From positions 496,001 through 560,000 of the forward strand of contig NZ_KZ826482.1 in the NCBI RefSeq assembly GCF_003205515.1: a stretch of 64,000 nucleotides of DNA, read 5' to 3'. This document shows positions 18,984 to 27,793 of this stretch, in pieces. Both the position numbers and the translations under genes were made by a program. The notes below the pieces were generated by a model. That model was not told the origin of the DNA, searched no databases, and worked only from the letters and a program-made list of their open reading frames with translations. The DNA comes from Litorivita pollutaquae (GTDB taxonomy: Bacteria; Pseudomonadota; Alphaproteobacteria; Rhodobacterales; Rhodobacteraceae). Numbering within the stretch: the first letter of the stretch is position 1; every line of letters begins with the position of its first letter.

Positions 18984-20270
18984 ATGCCTGTGCTGACTCC
19001 CGTTCTTCACGCCGTTCTAAACGCGTTCCCCCAACGTCTGCGCCGCGCCGCCCGCTTGGCCAATCCTCTCGGCGATCACGCGGCCGACGCCAGTCCGCTA
19101 TCGCCCGAGCAGATCTCCGCACAACTTTTGCTGCCGGCGCGTCCGAAAACCGCCGAAGAAACCCAACGCGCCGCACATGAAGACCGGGGCCGGTTTCTCG
19201 CGCGTCAGGAGCGATGGTCGGATCTGAGCGCCGCCATCGCCGAGGCCGACAACAGCCGCGCGCGCACCTCGGCCGGCGTGCCGGTGGCGGATCTTTTGGC
19301 GACCGGTGCGCGCGGCGATGTGGTCTGCGGAATCAACGAAGCCTTGGCCGACGGGGCCGCCCCCTCGATGCTTGGCTTGACCGCGCTCGAAGAGGTTTTG
19401 CAAGACATGCCAGAGGATTACGCCATCGCGTTGATCGTCGCCCATGCCCATATCGACATCGGTTGGGCGTTTCGCGGCAGCGGGTGGCGTGAAGAGGTCG
19501 CCCCCTTTGGGCGCGCGGCATTTTGCGCCCATTTTCAACGCGCCGCCCGCATTTTGGAACCCTTTGAGCCCCTCGCGGCGAACACGCCCTCACTGGCGGC
19601 GGCGCACTGTGCACTTTTGGCGGCCAAACCACGCCCGCAGGACCATGTCGCCGACACCTATGAAGCCTTGATCAATCTCGATCCGGCCAACCCGCAACCG
19701 ATGCGTGCCATGGGAAATCACCTTCTGCCCCGGTGGTTCGGCCGCCGTGGTCAATTAGAATTGGAGGCCCGCCGCACCGCCGCCCGAACCGGCGATATCT
19801 GGGGTGCAGGGGCCTATACTTGGGTCTACCTCGATGCGCTCGCCGTGGATCCAGAGGCAGCCAGCACTCTGGATGTAGAGTTTTTCCTCGACGGGGTGCA
19901 TGACATTTTGGAGCGGTCGACAGATCAGCATGTGGTCAACGCTCTGGCCGCCTTCAGCGCCGTCACCATGGCCCCATTGGACCGACAGGTCCGGCTTGAT
20001 GACAATGCCCGCGCCGCCCGCGCCGAAATTCACGGTGCCTTGGAGTGGATCTGCACCGATTTTTTACGGGAGTTGCATCCGCTGGTCTGGGCGGGCGCCA
20101 CGGCGGGACCGAACCTGCCCCATCCCCTGCCCAGCCATGAGGCCTTGCGCATCTGCGGCGAAGAAACTGCAAAGGCATGGATCGCAAAAGTGTTCGAGCA
20201 AGAGTTGCTGGACGGCACGATAATCGCCTTTACCCCGCGCGGGTTGCGGCGGCTGGACAAACCCGCGTAG
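18984..20270 (+). CDS. Hypothetical protein, helical
   Basis: 428 residues, unrecognised. The protein is alanine-rich and mostly helical, without a signal peptide or membrane helix. Notable stretches are IVAHAHIDIGWAFRGSGWREE (about residues 150-170) and a segment resembling tetratricopeptide repeats (THYEALINLDP-like spacing: YEALINLDPANPQPMRAMG). An alpha-solenoid or TPR-like scaffold is a guess. The ATG at 18984 is chosen because AAGGTC lies just upstream. It follows pepN on the same strand after 349 bp and converges on the GAF gene. Confidence 0.75.
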   Translation: MPVLTPVLHAVLNAFPQRLRRAARLANPLGDHAADASPLSPEQISAQLLLPARPKTAEETQRAAHEDRGRFLARQERWSDLSAAIAEADNSRARTSAGVPVADLLATGARGDVVCGINEALADGAAPSMLGLTALEEVLQDMPEDYAIALIVAHAHIDIGWAFRGSGWREEVAPFGRAAFCAHFQRAARILEPFEPLAANTPSLAAAHCALLAAKPRPQDHVADTYEALINLDPANPQPMRAMGNHLLPRWFGRRGQLELEARRTAARTGDIWGAGAYTWVYLDALAVDPEAASTLDVEFFLDGVHDILERSTDQHVVNALAAFSAVTMAPLDRQVRLDDNARAARAEIHGALEWICTDFLRELHPLVWAGATAGPNLPHPLPSHEALRICGEETAKAWIAKVFEQELLDGTIIAFTPRGLRRLDKPA

Positions 20271-20379
20271 GAAGAACAGTGGCGCATAGACACCGCCGCC
20301 CATACACCACGGACGCGCGGCGACGACGCCACCCTGTCCCGTTCTGTCCCGTTCACAGCACAGGCCACGGTGAAAGCGG

Positions 20380-21564
20380 TTAGGACGCCTCGGCCCCGCC
20401 CTTATTTGAGGGTGCCACGGCGGCCCGCCGCGCCGCTTCACGTTGATCAAGGAGCGTCGAAACGATTGCGGCTTCTGACGCGCGCAATTTCTTGATGTGT
20501 TTGAAGATTTCCAAATGTGCCATGGCCACCACGGTGATGTAATCAAACAATGCCAGTTCGGTTTTACGCCACCCGTCCGGCCGGGGCGCGGCACCGGTGA
20601 ATTCAAGCACACCAAAGCTCACCCCTTCGACCGCGAGCGGCGCACCAAGGTAACGTCCCGCCACAGTTCCGCCAAGACAGGTGCGGCGCGCAAGCGGCTG
20701 CGCCGTACAATCGGGCAAGACCAACCGATCCTGCCCGGTGAGCAACTGCGCGGCATAGGTGCCCTCCACCCCCACAGGCGAATCGGCGGCGGCGCGCTGC
20801 CCGGCCTCCGACAGGACCCCATGATCAAAACTGGCAAGAATATCGGCGTTTTCCGCGCAAACGCGGGCAATGCGCCCGCTCTCCATCCCCAGTACCTGCG
20901 CCCCATCGCGCAACAACACGGCAAACCGTTCCTCGATACTTTGACCGGCGCGCATAAATGACCGCATGATCCGCTCTTGCGCCTCGGCCTGATCCTTGAG
21001 CCCCGCTTGCATTTGCTGGGTCTCGGCTTGGGCCTCTTGCCCGTCCAAATGCCCCGCGAGCAACGCCACTTCGCGGCTGACACAAAGTGCGAGGTCGGTG
21101 ATTTTGCGCTCATCGTCGGCGTTCCAATCACGCGGTACCCCGTCGAGCACACAAAATGATCCCCAAATTGCCCCTCCCGGGGCATAGACCGGCACACCCA
21201 GATAGGCACGAAGCCCATGCGCGTTGACCACCGGGTTGTCCTTGATCCGATCATCATCCTGCGCGTTCGATACAACCAAGGGCGCATCGCCGCCCTTCAT
21301 ATGGATACAGGCGGAATGCGTGTAAGGGATGTCGACAGTTCCGGCCAAATCAACGGGAAACCCGTGTTGGCTTTTGATATATTGCCGCGCCTGATGATCG
21401 TCGAAGAAGCTGATCATCGCAATCGGCACATCCAATAAATCGCATGCCAGACGCGTCAATGCATCCATGGCTGGATCACGCGGTGCATCGATCAATCCCA
21501 ATGCCGTCAAGAGGTCGAGTTCGGTTCGCCCGGCACGGGGTATCGGAGTATGCTCTAAGGTCAT
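20380..21564 (-). CDS. Double-GAF domain sensory protein
   Basis: 394 residues with two GAF-type sensor domains: about residues 15-170 (ALGLIDAPRDPAMDALTRLA is the typical opening; then SFFDDHQARQYIKS and GVPVYAPGGAIWGSFCVLD) and about 210-355 (LGAPLAVEGVSFGVLEFTG). A Gln/Ala/Glu-rich coiled coil (about 172-200) joins them, and a second short coil ends the protein. No kinase, cyclase, phosphodiesterase or DNA-binding output domain is present, so it would signal through a partner. The ribosome site is weak. A CtrA-type box lies 43-57 bp upstream of the start, suggesting cell-cycle or motility-linked control. Confidence 0.8.
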   Translation of the reverse strand: MTLEHTPIPRAGRTELDLLTALGLIDAPRDPAMDALTRLACDLLDVPIAMISFFDDHQARQYIKSQHGFPVDLAGTVDIPYTHSACIHMKGGDAPLVVSNAQDDDRIKDNPVVNAHGLRAYLGVPVYAPGGAIWGSFCVLDGVPRDWNADDERKITDLALCVSREVALLAGHLDGQEAQAETQQMQAGLKDQAEAQERIMRSFMRAGQSIEERFAVLLRDGAQVLGMESGRIARVCAENADILASFDHGVLSEAGQRAAADSPVGVEGTYAAQLLTGQDRLVLPDCTAQPLARRTCLGGTVAGRYLGAPLAVEGVSFGVLEFTGAAPRPDGWRKTELALFDYITVVAMAHLEIFKHIKKLRASEAAIVSTLLDQREAARRAAVAPSNKGGAEAS

Positions 21565-21606
21565 GGGGTGCTCGCTTGCTGATTGACCATGGGTAAGGCG
21601 GGATAA

Positions 21607-21621
21607 TTAACAAAACCTTAA
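21607..21621. promoter_or_regulatory. CtrA-type box upstream of the double-GAF gene
   Basis: TTAA-N7-TTAA followed by C, an exact match to the CtrA consensus. It lies 43 bp upstream of the minus-strand GAF gene and 189 bp upstream of gatB. Confidence 0.6.
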
Positions 21622-21809
21622 CGTTTACCCTGACGCCGCCACCATCGGCATGCAGGCGCATATATCCACCTGCTTTGCCTGTTTCTTGATCTTTGTGCAT
21701 GCGGCCCCGAAAGCGCCCGCTCATGGCGTGCTTTGATCGCTGCACCCTCTTGCCCCCGTATCGCCGCTGCCATAAAACGCGGCAAAGCCTGCGCGCAAAG
21801 GAGACCCTC

Positions 21810-23324
21810 ATGCTCGATCTGACCTTTGAAACCCCGAAACCCAAAGTGATCGCCGGTGCAAAACACGATTGGGAATTGGTCATCGGGATGGAGATCCACG
21901 CGCAGGTCTCGTCCAATGCCAAACTGTTTTCCGGCGCGTCGACAAAATTCGGCGCAGAGCCGAATTCCAATGTGGCCTTCGTCGATGCCGCCATGCCGGG
22001 CATGTTGCCGGTGATCAACAATTACTGCGTCGAGCAGGCCGTGCGCACCGGCCTCGGCCTCAAGGCGGATATCAACCTGTTCTCCGCCTTTGACCGCAAG
22101 AACTATTTCTACCCCGACCAGCCCGCAGGCTATCAGATCAGCCAGCTCTACCACCCCATCGTGGGCGAAGGCGAAGTCATCGTGGATATGGGGCCGGGCG
22201 TCGCGCGCCGTGTGCGCATTGAACGCATCCACCTTGAACAAGACGCCGGCAAGTCGATCCACGACATGGATCCCAATAGCTCTTTCGTGGACCTGAACCG
22301 CGCGGGCGTTGCCCTTATGGAGATCGTCTCGCGCCCCGATATTCGCGGCCCCGAAGAAGCCGCCGCCTATATGCTGAAACTGCGTCAGATCTTGCGCTAT
22401 CTCGGCACATGTGATGGCGACATGCAAAGCGGGAACCTGCGTGCCGATGTGAACGTGTCCGTCTGCCGTCCGGGGCAGTATGAGAAATATCAAGAAACGC
22501 AGGATTTTTCGCATCTGGGCACGCGGTGCGAGATCAAGAACATGAACTCCACCCGTTTCATTCAACAGGCCATTGAGGTCGAGGCGCGGCGCCAGATCGC
22601 CATTCTCGAAGGGGGCGGTGAAGTCGATCAGGAAACCCGCGGCTTTGACCCGGATCGCGGCGAGACACGCACACAGCGCTCCAAGGAAGAAGCGCATGAT
22701 TACCGCTACTTCCCCGACCCCGATCTGCTCCCGTTGGAGATTGAACAGGATTGGGTGGATGAGATCGCCAAGACCTTGCCCGAGCTGCCCGACGAGAAAA
22801 AAGCGCGGTTTGTCAAAGTTTTGGGCCTGTCAGAATATGACGCGGGCGTGTTGACCGCCGATACGGTTAACGCCGATTATTTCGAAGAAGTGGTCGCCAC
22901 CGGCAAGGATGGCAAGCTCTCCGCGAACTGGGTGATCAACGAGCTGTTTGGCCGTCTGAAAAAGGACGACAAGGACATCGAAGATTGCCCTGTGTCGCCT
23001 GCGCAACTGGGCGGCATCGTGGCCCTGATCAAGGCGGGCGACATTTCGGGGAAAATCGCCAAAGACCTGTTCGAGATTGTCTATACCGAAGGCGGCGATC
23101 CGGCGCAGATCGTGGACGCGCGCGGCATGAAACAGGTCACCGATACCGGCGCGATCGAGACCGCAGTGGACGAGATCATCGCCGCCAACCCCGATCAGGT
23201 CGAGAAGGCAAAAGCCAATCCCAAGCTGGCCGGTTGGTTTGTCGGTCAGGTGATGAAAGCCACCGGCGGCAAAGCCAACCCCAAGGTGGTCAACGAATTG
23301 GTCGCGGCGAAATTGGCCCCCTGA
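21810..23324 (+). CDS. gatB: Asp-tRNA(Asn)/Glu-tRNA(Gln) amidotransferase subunit B
   Basis: Kinase/tRNA-binding subunit of the GatCAB amidotransferase, 504 residues. GatCAB converts misacylated Glu-tRNA(Gln), and in many bacteria Asp-tRNA(Asn), to the correct amidated form. The family signature near the N-terminus is clear ([21 protein letters not shown]), followed by the [14 protein letters not shown] motif and the LRADVNVSV segment. The C-terminal ~150 residues form the helical tail and YqeY-like domain. The ATG at 21810 has a perfect AAAGGAG site, and the longer open frame upstream is spurious. gatA and gatC are not in the window. Confidence 0.97.
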   Translation: MLDLTFETPKPKVIAGAKHDWELVIGMEIHAQVSSNAKLFSGASTKFGAEPNSNVAFVDAAMPGMLPVINNYCVEQAVRTGLGLKADINLFSAFDRKNYFYPDQPAGYQISQLYHPIVGEGEVIVDMGPGVARRVRIERIHLEQDAGKSIHDMDPNSSFVDLNRAGVALMEIVSRPDIRGPEEAAAYMLKLRQILRYLGTCDGDMQSGNLRADVNVSVCRPGQYEKYQETQDFSHLGTRCEIKNMNSTRFIQQAIEVEARRQIAILEGGGEVDQETRGFDPDRGETRTQRSKEEAHDYRYFPDPDLLPLEIEQDWVDEIAKTLPELPDEKKARFVKVLGLSEYDAGVLTADTVNADYFEEVVATGKDGKLSANWVINELFGRLKKDDKDIEDCPVSPAQLGGIVALIKAGDISGKIAKDLFEIVYTEGGDPAQIVDARGMKQVTDTGAIETAVDEIIAANPDQVEKAKANPKLAGWFVGQVMKATGGKANPKVVNELVAAKLAP

Positions 23325-23420
23325 CCTAAAGACCGGCGCACCGGCCCCTGAACTGCGCCGCCGCCTTTGCCGTTTACTGCGGCAGGGCGGGGGTTACGGG
23401 TCTCGCCGTTGTGAATTTAT

Positions 23421-23449
23421 TTGAAAACGTCTTAAATTTCGACTATTTT
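23421..23449 (+). promoter_or_regulatory. Vegetative-type promoter of the VPLPA-CTERM gene
   Basis: TTGAAA and TATTTT are separated by exactly 17 bp in an AT-rich stretch, about 94 bp upstream of the start codon. Confidence 0.55.
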
Positions 23450-23542
23450 GTGTGCCATTCAACACAGGATCCATTTTGACTAAACCACCCTGTTTTCTGC
23501 CCAAGCTGCCTTGGGCCTCTATAATTTGAAAGGATTACCCTG

Positions 23543-24166
23543 ATGAAGGCCATTTTTGCTTCTGTTCTGGCGCTTTACGCTGCCACCCCTGCCCTTGCCG
23601 AAACCGTTGTCATGACCTTTGACGACGTGGCCGGCGATTATACCGCGTTCGACGATACCCTCGGGGACAGCACCCATGTGGATGTGACCAATGACACCCT
23701 ATACGGGTTTGGAAGCGCCGGTGTTTATGAAAGCCACCTCGAGCACTGGACCAATAATTACAGCGGCCTCACCGATATTGCCTTCCCCAGCGCCAGCGGC
23801 CGCGTTGGACAACTCGCATTTGGGATCGACGCCGGATATGAGCTGACCTTCGACAGCTTTGATTTTGGGAACTATTTTGATGGCTCCACAGCCCGCGACG
23901 CCAGTTTCCGGATCTATGATGCGGCTTGGGGTCTTGTCTGGAGCAGCGATGTTACGGGCCACACCGGCGCGGCGGTCACCATGACGCCCGGCGTTGCAAT
24001 CACCGGCACGGGCTATTTCCAATGGGGCACCGATTGGAATATCGGCATCGATAATTTCGCCTATAGCGTTGCGGAAATCACCCCTGCGGTGCCGCTGCCT
24101 GCGGGTCTGCCGCTCTTGTTGGCCGGTTTGACCGGTTTTGGCGTGCTGCGCCGCCGCAAGTCCTAA
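23543..24166 (+). CDS. VPLPA-CTERM sorting-domain secreted protein
   Basis: 207 residues. A Sec signal peptide (cleavage after TPALA, about residue 19) is followed by a ~160-residue beta-rich domain with repeated Asp/Tyr/Trp positions. The protein ends in the VPLPA-CTERM signal: VPLPAGLPLLLAG, a hydrophobic helix, and a terminal RRRKS cluster. By family knowledge such tails direct export and processing by an exosortase-like transpeptidase and are linked to extracellular polysaccharide. No exosortase is in the window. The start has an AAAGGA site and an upstream promoter. The role is unknown, probably surface or matrix-associated. Confidence 0.88.
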   Translation: MKAIFASVLALYAATPALAETVVMTFDDVAGDYTAFDDTLGDSTHVDVTNDTLYGFGSAGVYESHLEHWTNNYSGLTDIAFPSASGRVGQLAFGIDAGYELTFDSFDFGNYFDGSTARDASFRIYDAAWGLVWSSDVTGHTGAAVTMTPGVAITGTGYFQWGTDWNIGIDNFAYSVAEITPAVPLPAGLPLLLAGLTGFGVLRRRKS

Positions 24167-24174
24167 ATAACACC

Positions 24175-24209
24175 GGCGGGCGCAGCCTCTTGGCTTGCAT
24201 GCGCCCGCC
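24175..24209. other. GC-rich hairpin after the VPLPA-CTERM gene
   Basis: A perfect 9-bp stem (GGCGGGCGC/GCGCCCGCC) with an inner AGCC/GGCT pairing in its 17-nt loop. There is no T run. It may stabilise the mRNA end or terminate weakly. Confidence 0.4.
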
Positions 24210-24251
24210 AGCTCTGCTCACATATGCGCTCAACCTCAGAGGAGAGCGCGT

Positions 24252-24725
24252 GTGACCAAAGCCTATCTTTCGCCATGGACCGACATCAAACCCGAGTGGA
24301 TCGACGTGAACGATCACCTCAACATGGCCTATTACAGTGTGCTCTTCGATCACGGCTGCGATGCGATGTTCGACGAGTTCGGCATCACACGCGATTATGT
24401 CAAGAAACGCCAGATGACGACCTATGCGGCCGAATTCCGCATTCGGTATTTGCGCGAATTGCATCTGGGGGACAAAACCCGCACCAGCTTTCAATTGCTT
24501 GAAATCACGGAAAAAAGTTTCCACTACTGTATGGAATTGATCCATGAGGACGGTTGGGTTTCCGCGACCGGTGAAGGCATCTGCCTGCATATTGACCGCT
24601 CCGGTCCGCGCGTCGCGCCCTTCCCGCCGGATATTTTTGCCCGCATTGAGGCGCTCTATACCGCGCAAAAGGACATGCCGCGCCCCGATCACGTCGACCA
24701 ATTGATGCGGGTGCGCCGCAAATAG
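24252..24725 (+). CDS. Thioesterase family protein (hotdog fold)
   Basis: 157 residues of the 4HBT-like acyl-CoA thioesterase family. The catalytic Asp lies in the typical VNDHLNMAYYSVLFDHG segment near the N-terminus, and the central strands follow the hotdog pattern (AEFRIRYLRELHLGDKTRTS). It resembles the thioesterases found alone or fused to L-carnitine dehydrogenase, but no carnitine gene is adjacent, so the acyl-CoA substrate is open. I use GTG at 24252 because AGAGGAGAG lies directly upstream. The in-frame ATG at 24195 would add residues without family character. It is convergent with the TauE gene, 10 bp apart. Confidence 0.85.
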   Translation: MTKAYLSPWTDIKPEWIDVNDHLNMAYYSVLFDHGCDAMFDEFGITRDYVKKRQMTTYAAEFRIRYLRELHLGDKTRTSFQLLEITEKSFHYCMELIHEDGWVSATGEGICLHIDRSGPRVAPFPPDIFARIEALYTAQKDMPRPDHVDQLMRVRRK

Positions 24726-24735
24726 GGGCAACTCC

Positions 24736-25485
24736 CTATTTCAAAAAGAAAATCAATGTCGTCGCAGCCCCGATTGCGACGATGCCCCACCGCAAAAGAT
24801 CCGTGCGGGTGATGCGCCGCGCCGCCTGTGCGCCGACATATCCCCCCGCAGCGGAGGACACCATCATCACCGCCGCCTCCTGCCATGCGATCAATCCGGC
24901 CGCGATAAAAGCCACCGTCGCCACCACCGAAATCACCGCCGAAAGCAGGGTTTTGATCCCGTTCATTCCATGGATGTTGACGTATCCCAGCATCCCGAAT
25001 GTGGCGAGCAAGATGATGCCCAACCCGCCGTTGAAATAGCCGCCGTAGAGGCTGACCGCGAAGACCGCAGCGGTGGAAATACCCACCCCCGCCTGCCCCG
25101 CGCCGCGCTTGTTCAATTGCCGCAAAATCCACGGGCCCGCGCCGAATAAGACCGTCGCCAGAAAAAGCAGCCACGGCACCAGACCGCTGAACAAATCATT
25201 CGATGTCACAAGCAGCAAACCGCCGCCCAACACGCCGCCAATGGCCGCGGTGATCACGATGGCTTTCAACCCCATCGGCCCCTCGGTCTGCACCTCCCGG
25301 CGAAAGGCATAGGCACTGCCGAGATATCCGGGCAAGGCGGCAAAAGTCGCCGTGGCATTCGCCGTTACCACTGGCAAGCCGACATAGACCAAGGCCGGAA
25401 AGGTCAAAAACGTGCCGCCCCCCGCGACCGCATTGAGAATACCGGCCACAAATCCGGCAGCGACAAGCACGAGAATATCGAACAT
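24736..25485 (-). CDS. TauE/SafE (TSUP) family sulfite/anion exporter-like permease
   Basis: An integral membrane protein of 249 residues with about eight helices in two homologous halves. The first repeat has the family motif AGILNAVAGGGTFLTFPAL, and the second has GGYFNGGLGIILLATFGMLG. Members export sulfite, sulfoacetate or other small organic anions, and the substrate is not readable here. The ATG at 25485 has AAGGAG upstream, and the open frame further upstream is spurious. It ends 10 bp from the convergent thioesterase gene. Confidence 0.9.
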   Translation of the reverse strand: MFDILVLVAAGFVAGILNAVAGGGTFLTFPALVYVGLPVVTANATATFAALPGYLGSAYAFRREVQTEGPMGLKAIVITAAIGGVLGGGLLLVTSNDLFSGLVPWLLFLATVLFGAGPWILRQLNKRGAGQAGVGISTAAVFAVSLYGGYFNGGLGIILLATFGMLGYVNIHGMNGIKTLLSAVISVVATVAFIAAGLIAWQEAAVMMVSSAAGGYVGAQAARRITRTDLLRWGIVAIGAATTLIFFLK

Positions 25486-25668
25486 GGAGGCTCCTTGCGC
25501 AGATGGGCCGACTGGCGCGGCCTGTTCTTCTGTCTGGCACGGGAGGGTGGCTGGGTGCAATCCCGTGATCCTGCCACATCCGCCGCCGCCCTTTCCCCAC
25601 TCTGACTGCGCTGCTAAGCTTGGCGCATTGCAATATGATTTTCCCAAGACCCAGCGACCGAGACCATT

Positions 25669-26238
25669 ATGATCCAATATGACTACCGCGTGATCCCCGC
25701 CCCCACCAAAGGCCGCAAAGCCAAGGGGATAAAAACCGCCGAAGCGCGTTTTGCCCATACCATTGAAACCGTCATGAATGAGATGGCGGCGCAGGGATGG
25801 GAGTTTCAACGCGCCGAAACCCTGCCCAGCGAGGAGCGTTCGGGGCTGACCTCGACCACGGTAAATTATCGCAACCTCTTGGTGTTTCGCCGCCCCAAAA
25901 ACGGCGCGACCGAGAGCTTTGCGCCGAGGTTGCTTGATGCGCCGGCACCGCAAGAGGCCGCTGAGGTGCAACCTGCGCTGCCTGACGCCCCGCCCGCATC
26001 CGAAACAGCACCCATATCCACGTCAGAACACGCGGCCCAAAGCCCCGCCGCAGTAGAAACAAAGCCCGCCGATCCACCGGTGCCCGCCCCGACCGCCCAG
26101 GACGGCGCGCCCGCCGATAACGGGGCCGACAACGGGGTCGAAGGCACGGTGCCGCCGGATCCGTCTTTGGCCCGCGCCGTGCGCCGCCGCGCCGCACTGA
26201 TCGGGAGGGCCGTGGACACCAAAGAGTCGCAGGATTAG
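25669..26238 (+). CDS. DUF4177 domain-containing protein
   Basis: 189 residues. The first ~75 residues match the DUF4177 pattern: a short beta strand (YDYRVIPAPTKG), then a helix and MAAQGWEFQRAETLPSEE leading into NLLVFRRPK. The remaining ~110 residues are a low-complexity Ala/Pro/Glu/Asp tail, probably disordered, ending in a basic RRRAALIGRAVD segment. Function is unknown. Its stop codon overlaps the stop of the convergent bolA gene by 2 nt. Confidence 0.8.
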   Translation: MIQYDYRVIPAPTKGRKAKGIKTAEARFAHTIETVMNEMAAQGWEFQRAETLPSEERSGLTSTTVNYRNLLVFRRPKNGATESFAPRLLDAPAPQEAAEVQPALPDAPPASETAPISTSEHAAQSPAAVETKPADPPVPAPTAQDGAPADNGADNGVEGTVPPDPSLARAVRRRAALIGRAVDTKESQD

Positions 26239-26492
26239 GCCGACAGATCCAAGGCCAAAGCGTGAATTTCTCCCATCAACTCGGCCCCGATCGCCCCATG
26301 CACGGCACGGTGACGGGCCAAACGATTCATTTGCGCAAATTCCGGTGCCTTCACCACCACCCGAAAATGTGACTGCCCGCCTTCCTGATACCCTGCGTGG
26401 CCCCGATGTGCTTCGCTTTCATCAAATACTTCAATTACTTGCGCATCGAACGCCTGTTCCAGCTTTGCGCGAATTTTTGCAGATCTATCCAT
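26235..26492 (-). CDS. BolA family protein
   Basis: 85 residues with the class II KH-like BolA fold. The family His lies in HFRVVVKAPEF, after the variable GHAGYQEGGQSH loop, and the helix RLARHRAVHGAIGAEL follows. BolA proteins partner with monothiol glutaredoxins and bind 2Fe-2S clusters, and some influence morphology and stress genes. No glutaredoxin is adjacent. It is divergent from the J-domain gene with 74 bp between starts, and its end overlaps the DUF4177 gene tail to tail. Confidence 0.93.
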   Translation of the reverse strand: MDRSAKIRAKLEQAFDAQVIEVFDESEAHRGHAGYQEGGQSHFRVVVKAPEFAQMNRLARHRAVHGAIGAELMGEIHALALDLSA

Positions 26493-26566
26493 TATTTTCC
26501 CTCATGCCCCTTCTATCCCAGCGTCAGTAGTCTAAACTCTACGGCCTGAGTCGGAAAGGTGAGCCA

Positions 26567-27190
26567 ATGCCCAAACCAGATCCCTTCGGTTTTGATATGT
26601 CCGTATCTTCGGCGAAGAAGAAAAATCCGCGTGGACGCAGGGGGATGTCCGGGGCATCCGAAACCTCGCAACGTGTATGCAGCAAAGAGGGCTGTGAAGA
26701 GCCGGGCAAGTATCGCGCGCCGCGTGCGCCCGATGTGCTCGATGACTATGTGTGGTTCTGCAAGGAGCACGTGCGCGAATATAATCTCAAGTGGAATTTC
26801 TTCGATGGAACCACAGAGGCCGAGATCAACGCACAGGCCAGCAAAGACAAAGTCTGGGAACGCACGACCAAGCCAATGGGCAGCCCCGAAGAACGCGCAT
26901 GGGCGCGGTTGGGGATCGAGGACCCGCATCAGGTGCTTGGCAACAACGCCACGCGCAATCCGGGGAAGTCGATCACAGGAACGCGCCGTTTGCCCCCCAC
27001 CGAACGACGTGCCGTGGATATTTTGGAAGCCAAAGACCATTGGACCAAAGCCGAGGTGCGCAAAGCCTACAAAAAGCTGATTAAAGTGCTGCACCCCGAT
27101 ATGAACGGCGGGGACCGCAGTCAGGAAGAACAGCTGCAAGAAGTCGTCTGGGCTTGGGATCAGCTCAAAGACAGCCGTAACTTCAAATAG
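26567..27190 (+). CDS. J-domain protein with N-terminal Cys/His cluster
   Basis: 207 residues. The DnaJ-type J domain is at the C-terminus (about 150-207): DHWTKAEVRKAYKKLIKVLHPD with the HPD tripeptide that stimulates DnaK, then GGDRSQEEQLQEVVWAWDQL. The N-terminal half carries C-x4-C and C-x2-H pairs 21 residues apart (VCSKEGC and WFCKEH), suggesting a small zinc-binding element. The middle is charged. It is probably a specialised DnaK co-chaperone with an unknown client. A bidirectional terminator follows. Confidence 0.88.
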   Translation: MPKPDPFGFDMSVSSAKKKNPRGRRGMSGASETSQRVCSKEGCEEPGKYRAPRAPDVLDDYVWFCKEHVREYNLKWNFFDGTTEAEINAQASKDKVWERTTKPMGSPEERAWARLGIEDPHQVLGNNATRNPGKSITGTRRLPPTERRAVDILEAKDHWTKAEVRKAYKKLIKVLHPDMNGGDRSQEEQLQEVVWAWDQLKDSRNFK

Positions 27191-27216
27191 TCACAAACAA
27201 CGTCCCCCAAAAACAC

Positions 27217-27245
27217 AAAGCGCCGCCCCCTTCGGGCGGCGCTTT
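27217..27245. terminator. Bidirectional terminator between J-domain and osmC-family genes
   Basis: A perfect 12-bp stem AAAGCGCCGCCC/GGGCGGCGCTTT with a 5-nt loop, lying 26 bp after one stop and 24 bp before the other. Confidence 0.8.
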
Positions 27246-27269
27246 GGTCTTGGCAGATGAGCCGCCGCG

Positions 27270-27695
27270 CTAGGCGACAGAGGCTGCCATCGTGATATCC
27301 ACCGCAAGCAATTTCGAGATCGGGCAGTTTTTCTTCGCAGCTTCGGCGAATTTCAAGACCTCCGCCTCATCTGCGTCCGGCGCGTCAATCACCGTCTCCA
27401 GATGCGCCTTTTGCACGGCAAAGCCGCCGTCCTCCTTATCGAGATAGATGGTCGAGGTGGTCTTGATCGAGGCGGCAGTGATCCCCGCCTCTCCCAACCC
27501 CAAGGACAGCGCCATCGAGAAGCAACTGGCATGGGCGGCACCGACCAACTCTTCGGGGTTGGTGCCAACGCCATCTTCGAAACGGGTGTTGAAACCGTAG
27601 GGCTGCGCGTCAAGCGCACCGCTTTCGGTCGATACGGTGCCCTTGCCCTCTTTGAGAGAGCCTTGCCAAACGGCGGAGCCTGATTTCTTGATCAT
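27270..27695 (-). CDS. OsmC family peroxiredoxin
   Basis: 141 residues of the OsmC/Ohr family, thiol peroxidases that reduce organic hydroperoxides. The two conserved active cysteines are present: one in the HASCFSMAL helix (about residue 58) and one in KKNCPISKLL (about residue 125). The motif GTNPEELVGAAHASCFS indicates the OsmC subgroup more than Ohr. An AGGAAAGGAT ribosome site precedes the ATG. Together with msrB and the fasciclin/sigma genes upstream on the same strand it suggests a local oxidative-stress theme, although a terminator separates it from msrB. Confidence 0.93.
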   Translation of the reverse strand: MIKKSGSAVWQGSLKEGKGTVSTESGALDAQPYGFNTRFEDGVGTNPEELVGAAHASCFSMALSLGLGEAGITAASIKTTSTIYLDKEDGGFAVQKAHLETVIDAPDADEAEVLKFAEAAKKNCPISKLLAVDITMAASVA

Positions 27696-27727
27696 GATCT
27701 ATCCTTTCCTGAACCAGTGACATGCAA

Positions 27728-27747
27728 AAGGGGGCCGCAGCCCCCTT
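27728..27747 (-). terminator. Rho-independent terminator of msrB
   Basis: A perfect 8-bp stem AAGGGGGC/GCCCCCTT with a 4-nt loop, followed on the minus strand by a T run, 46 bp after the msrB stop. Confidence 0.75.
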
Positions 27748-27793
27748 AGCTTATCCAATCAATTAGCGCGCGCCGGATCTCGGGCCAGACCGC

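Noticed and set aside
18725-19180. 151-codon frame upstream of and overlapping the 428-residue unknown
   Set aside because: It is a different frame with Arg/Ser/Cys-rich composition and overlaps a better-supported gene.
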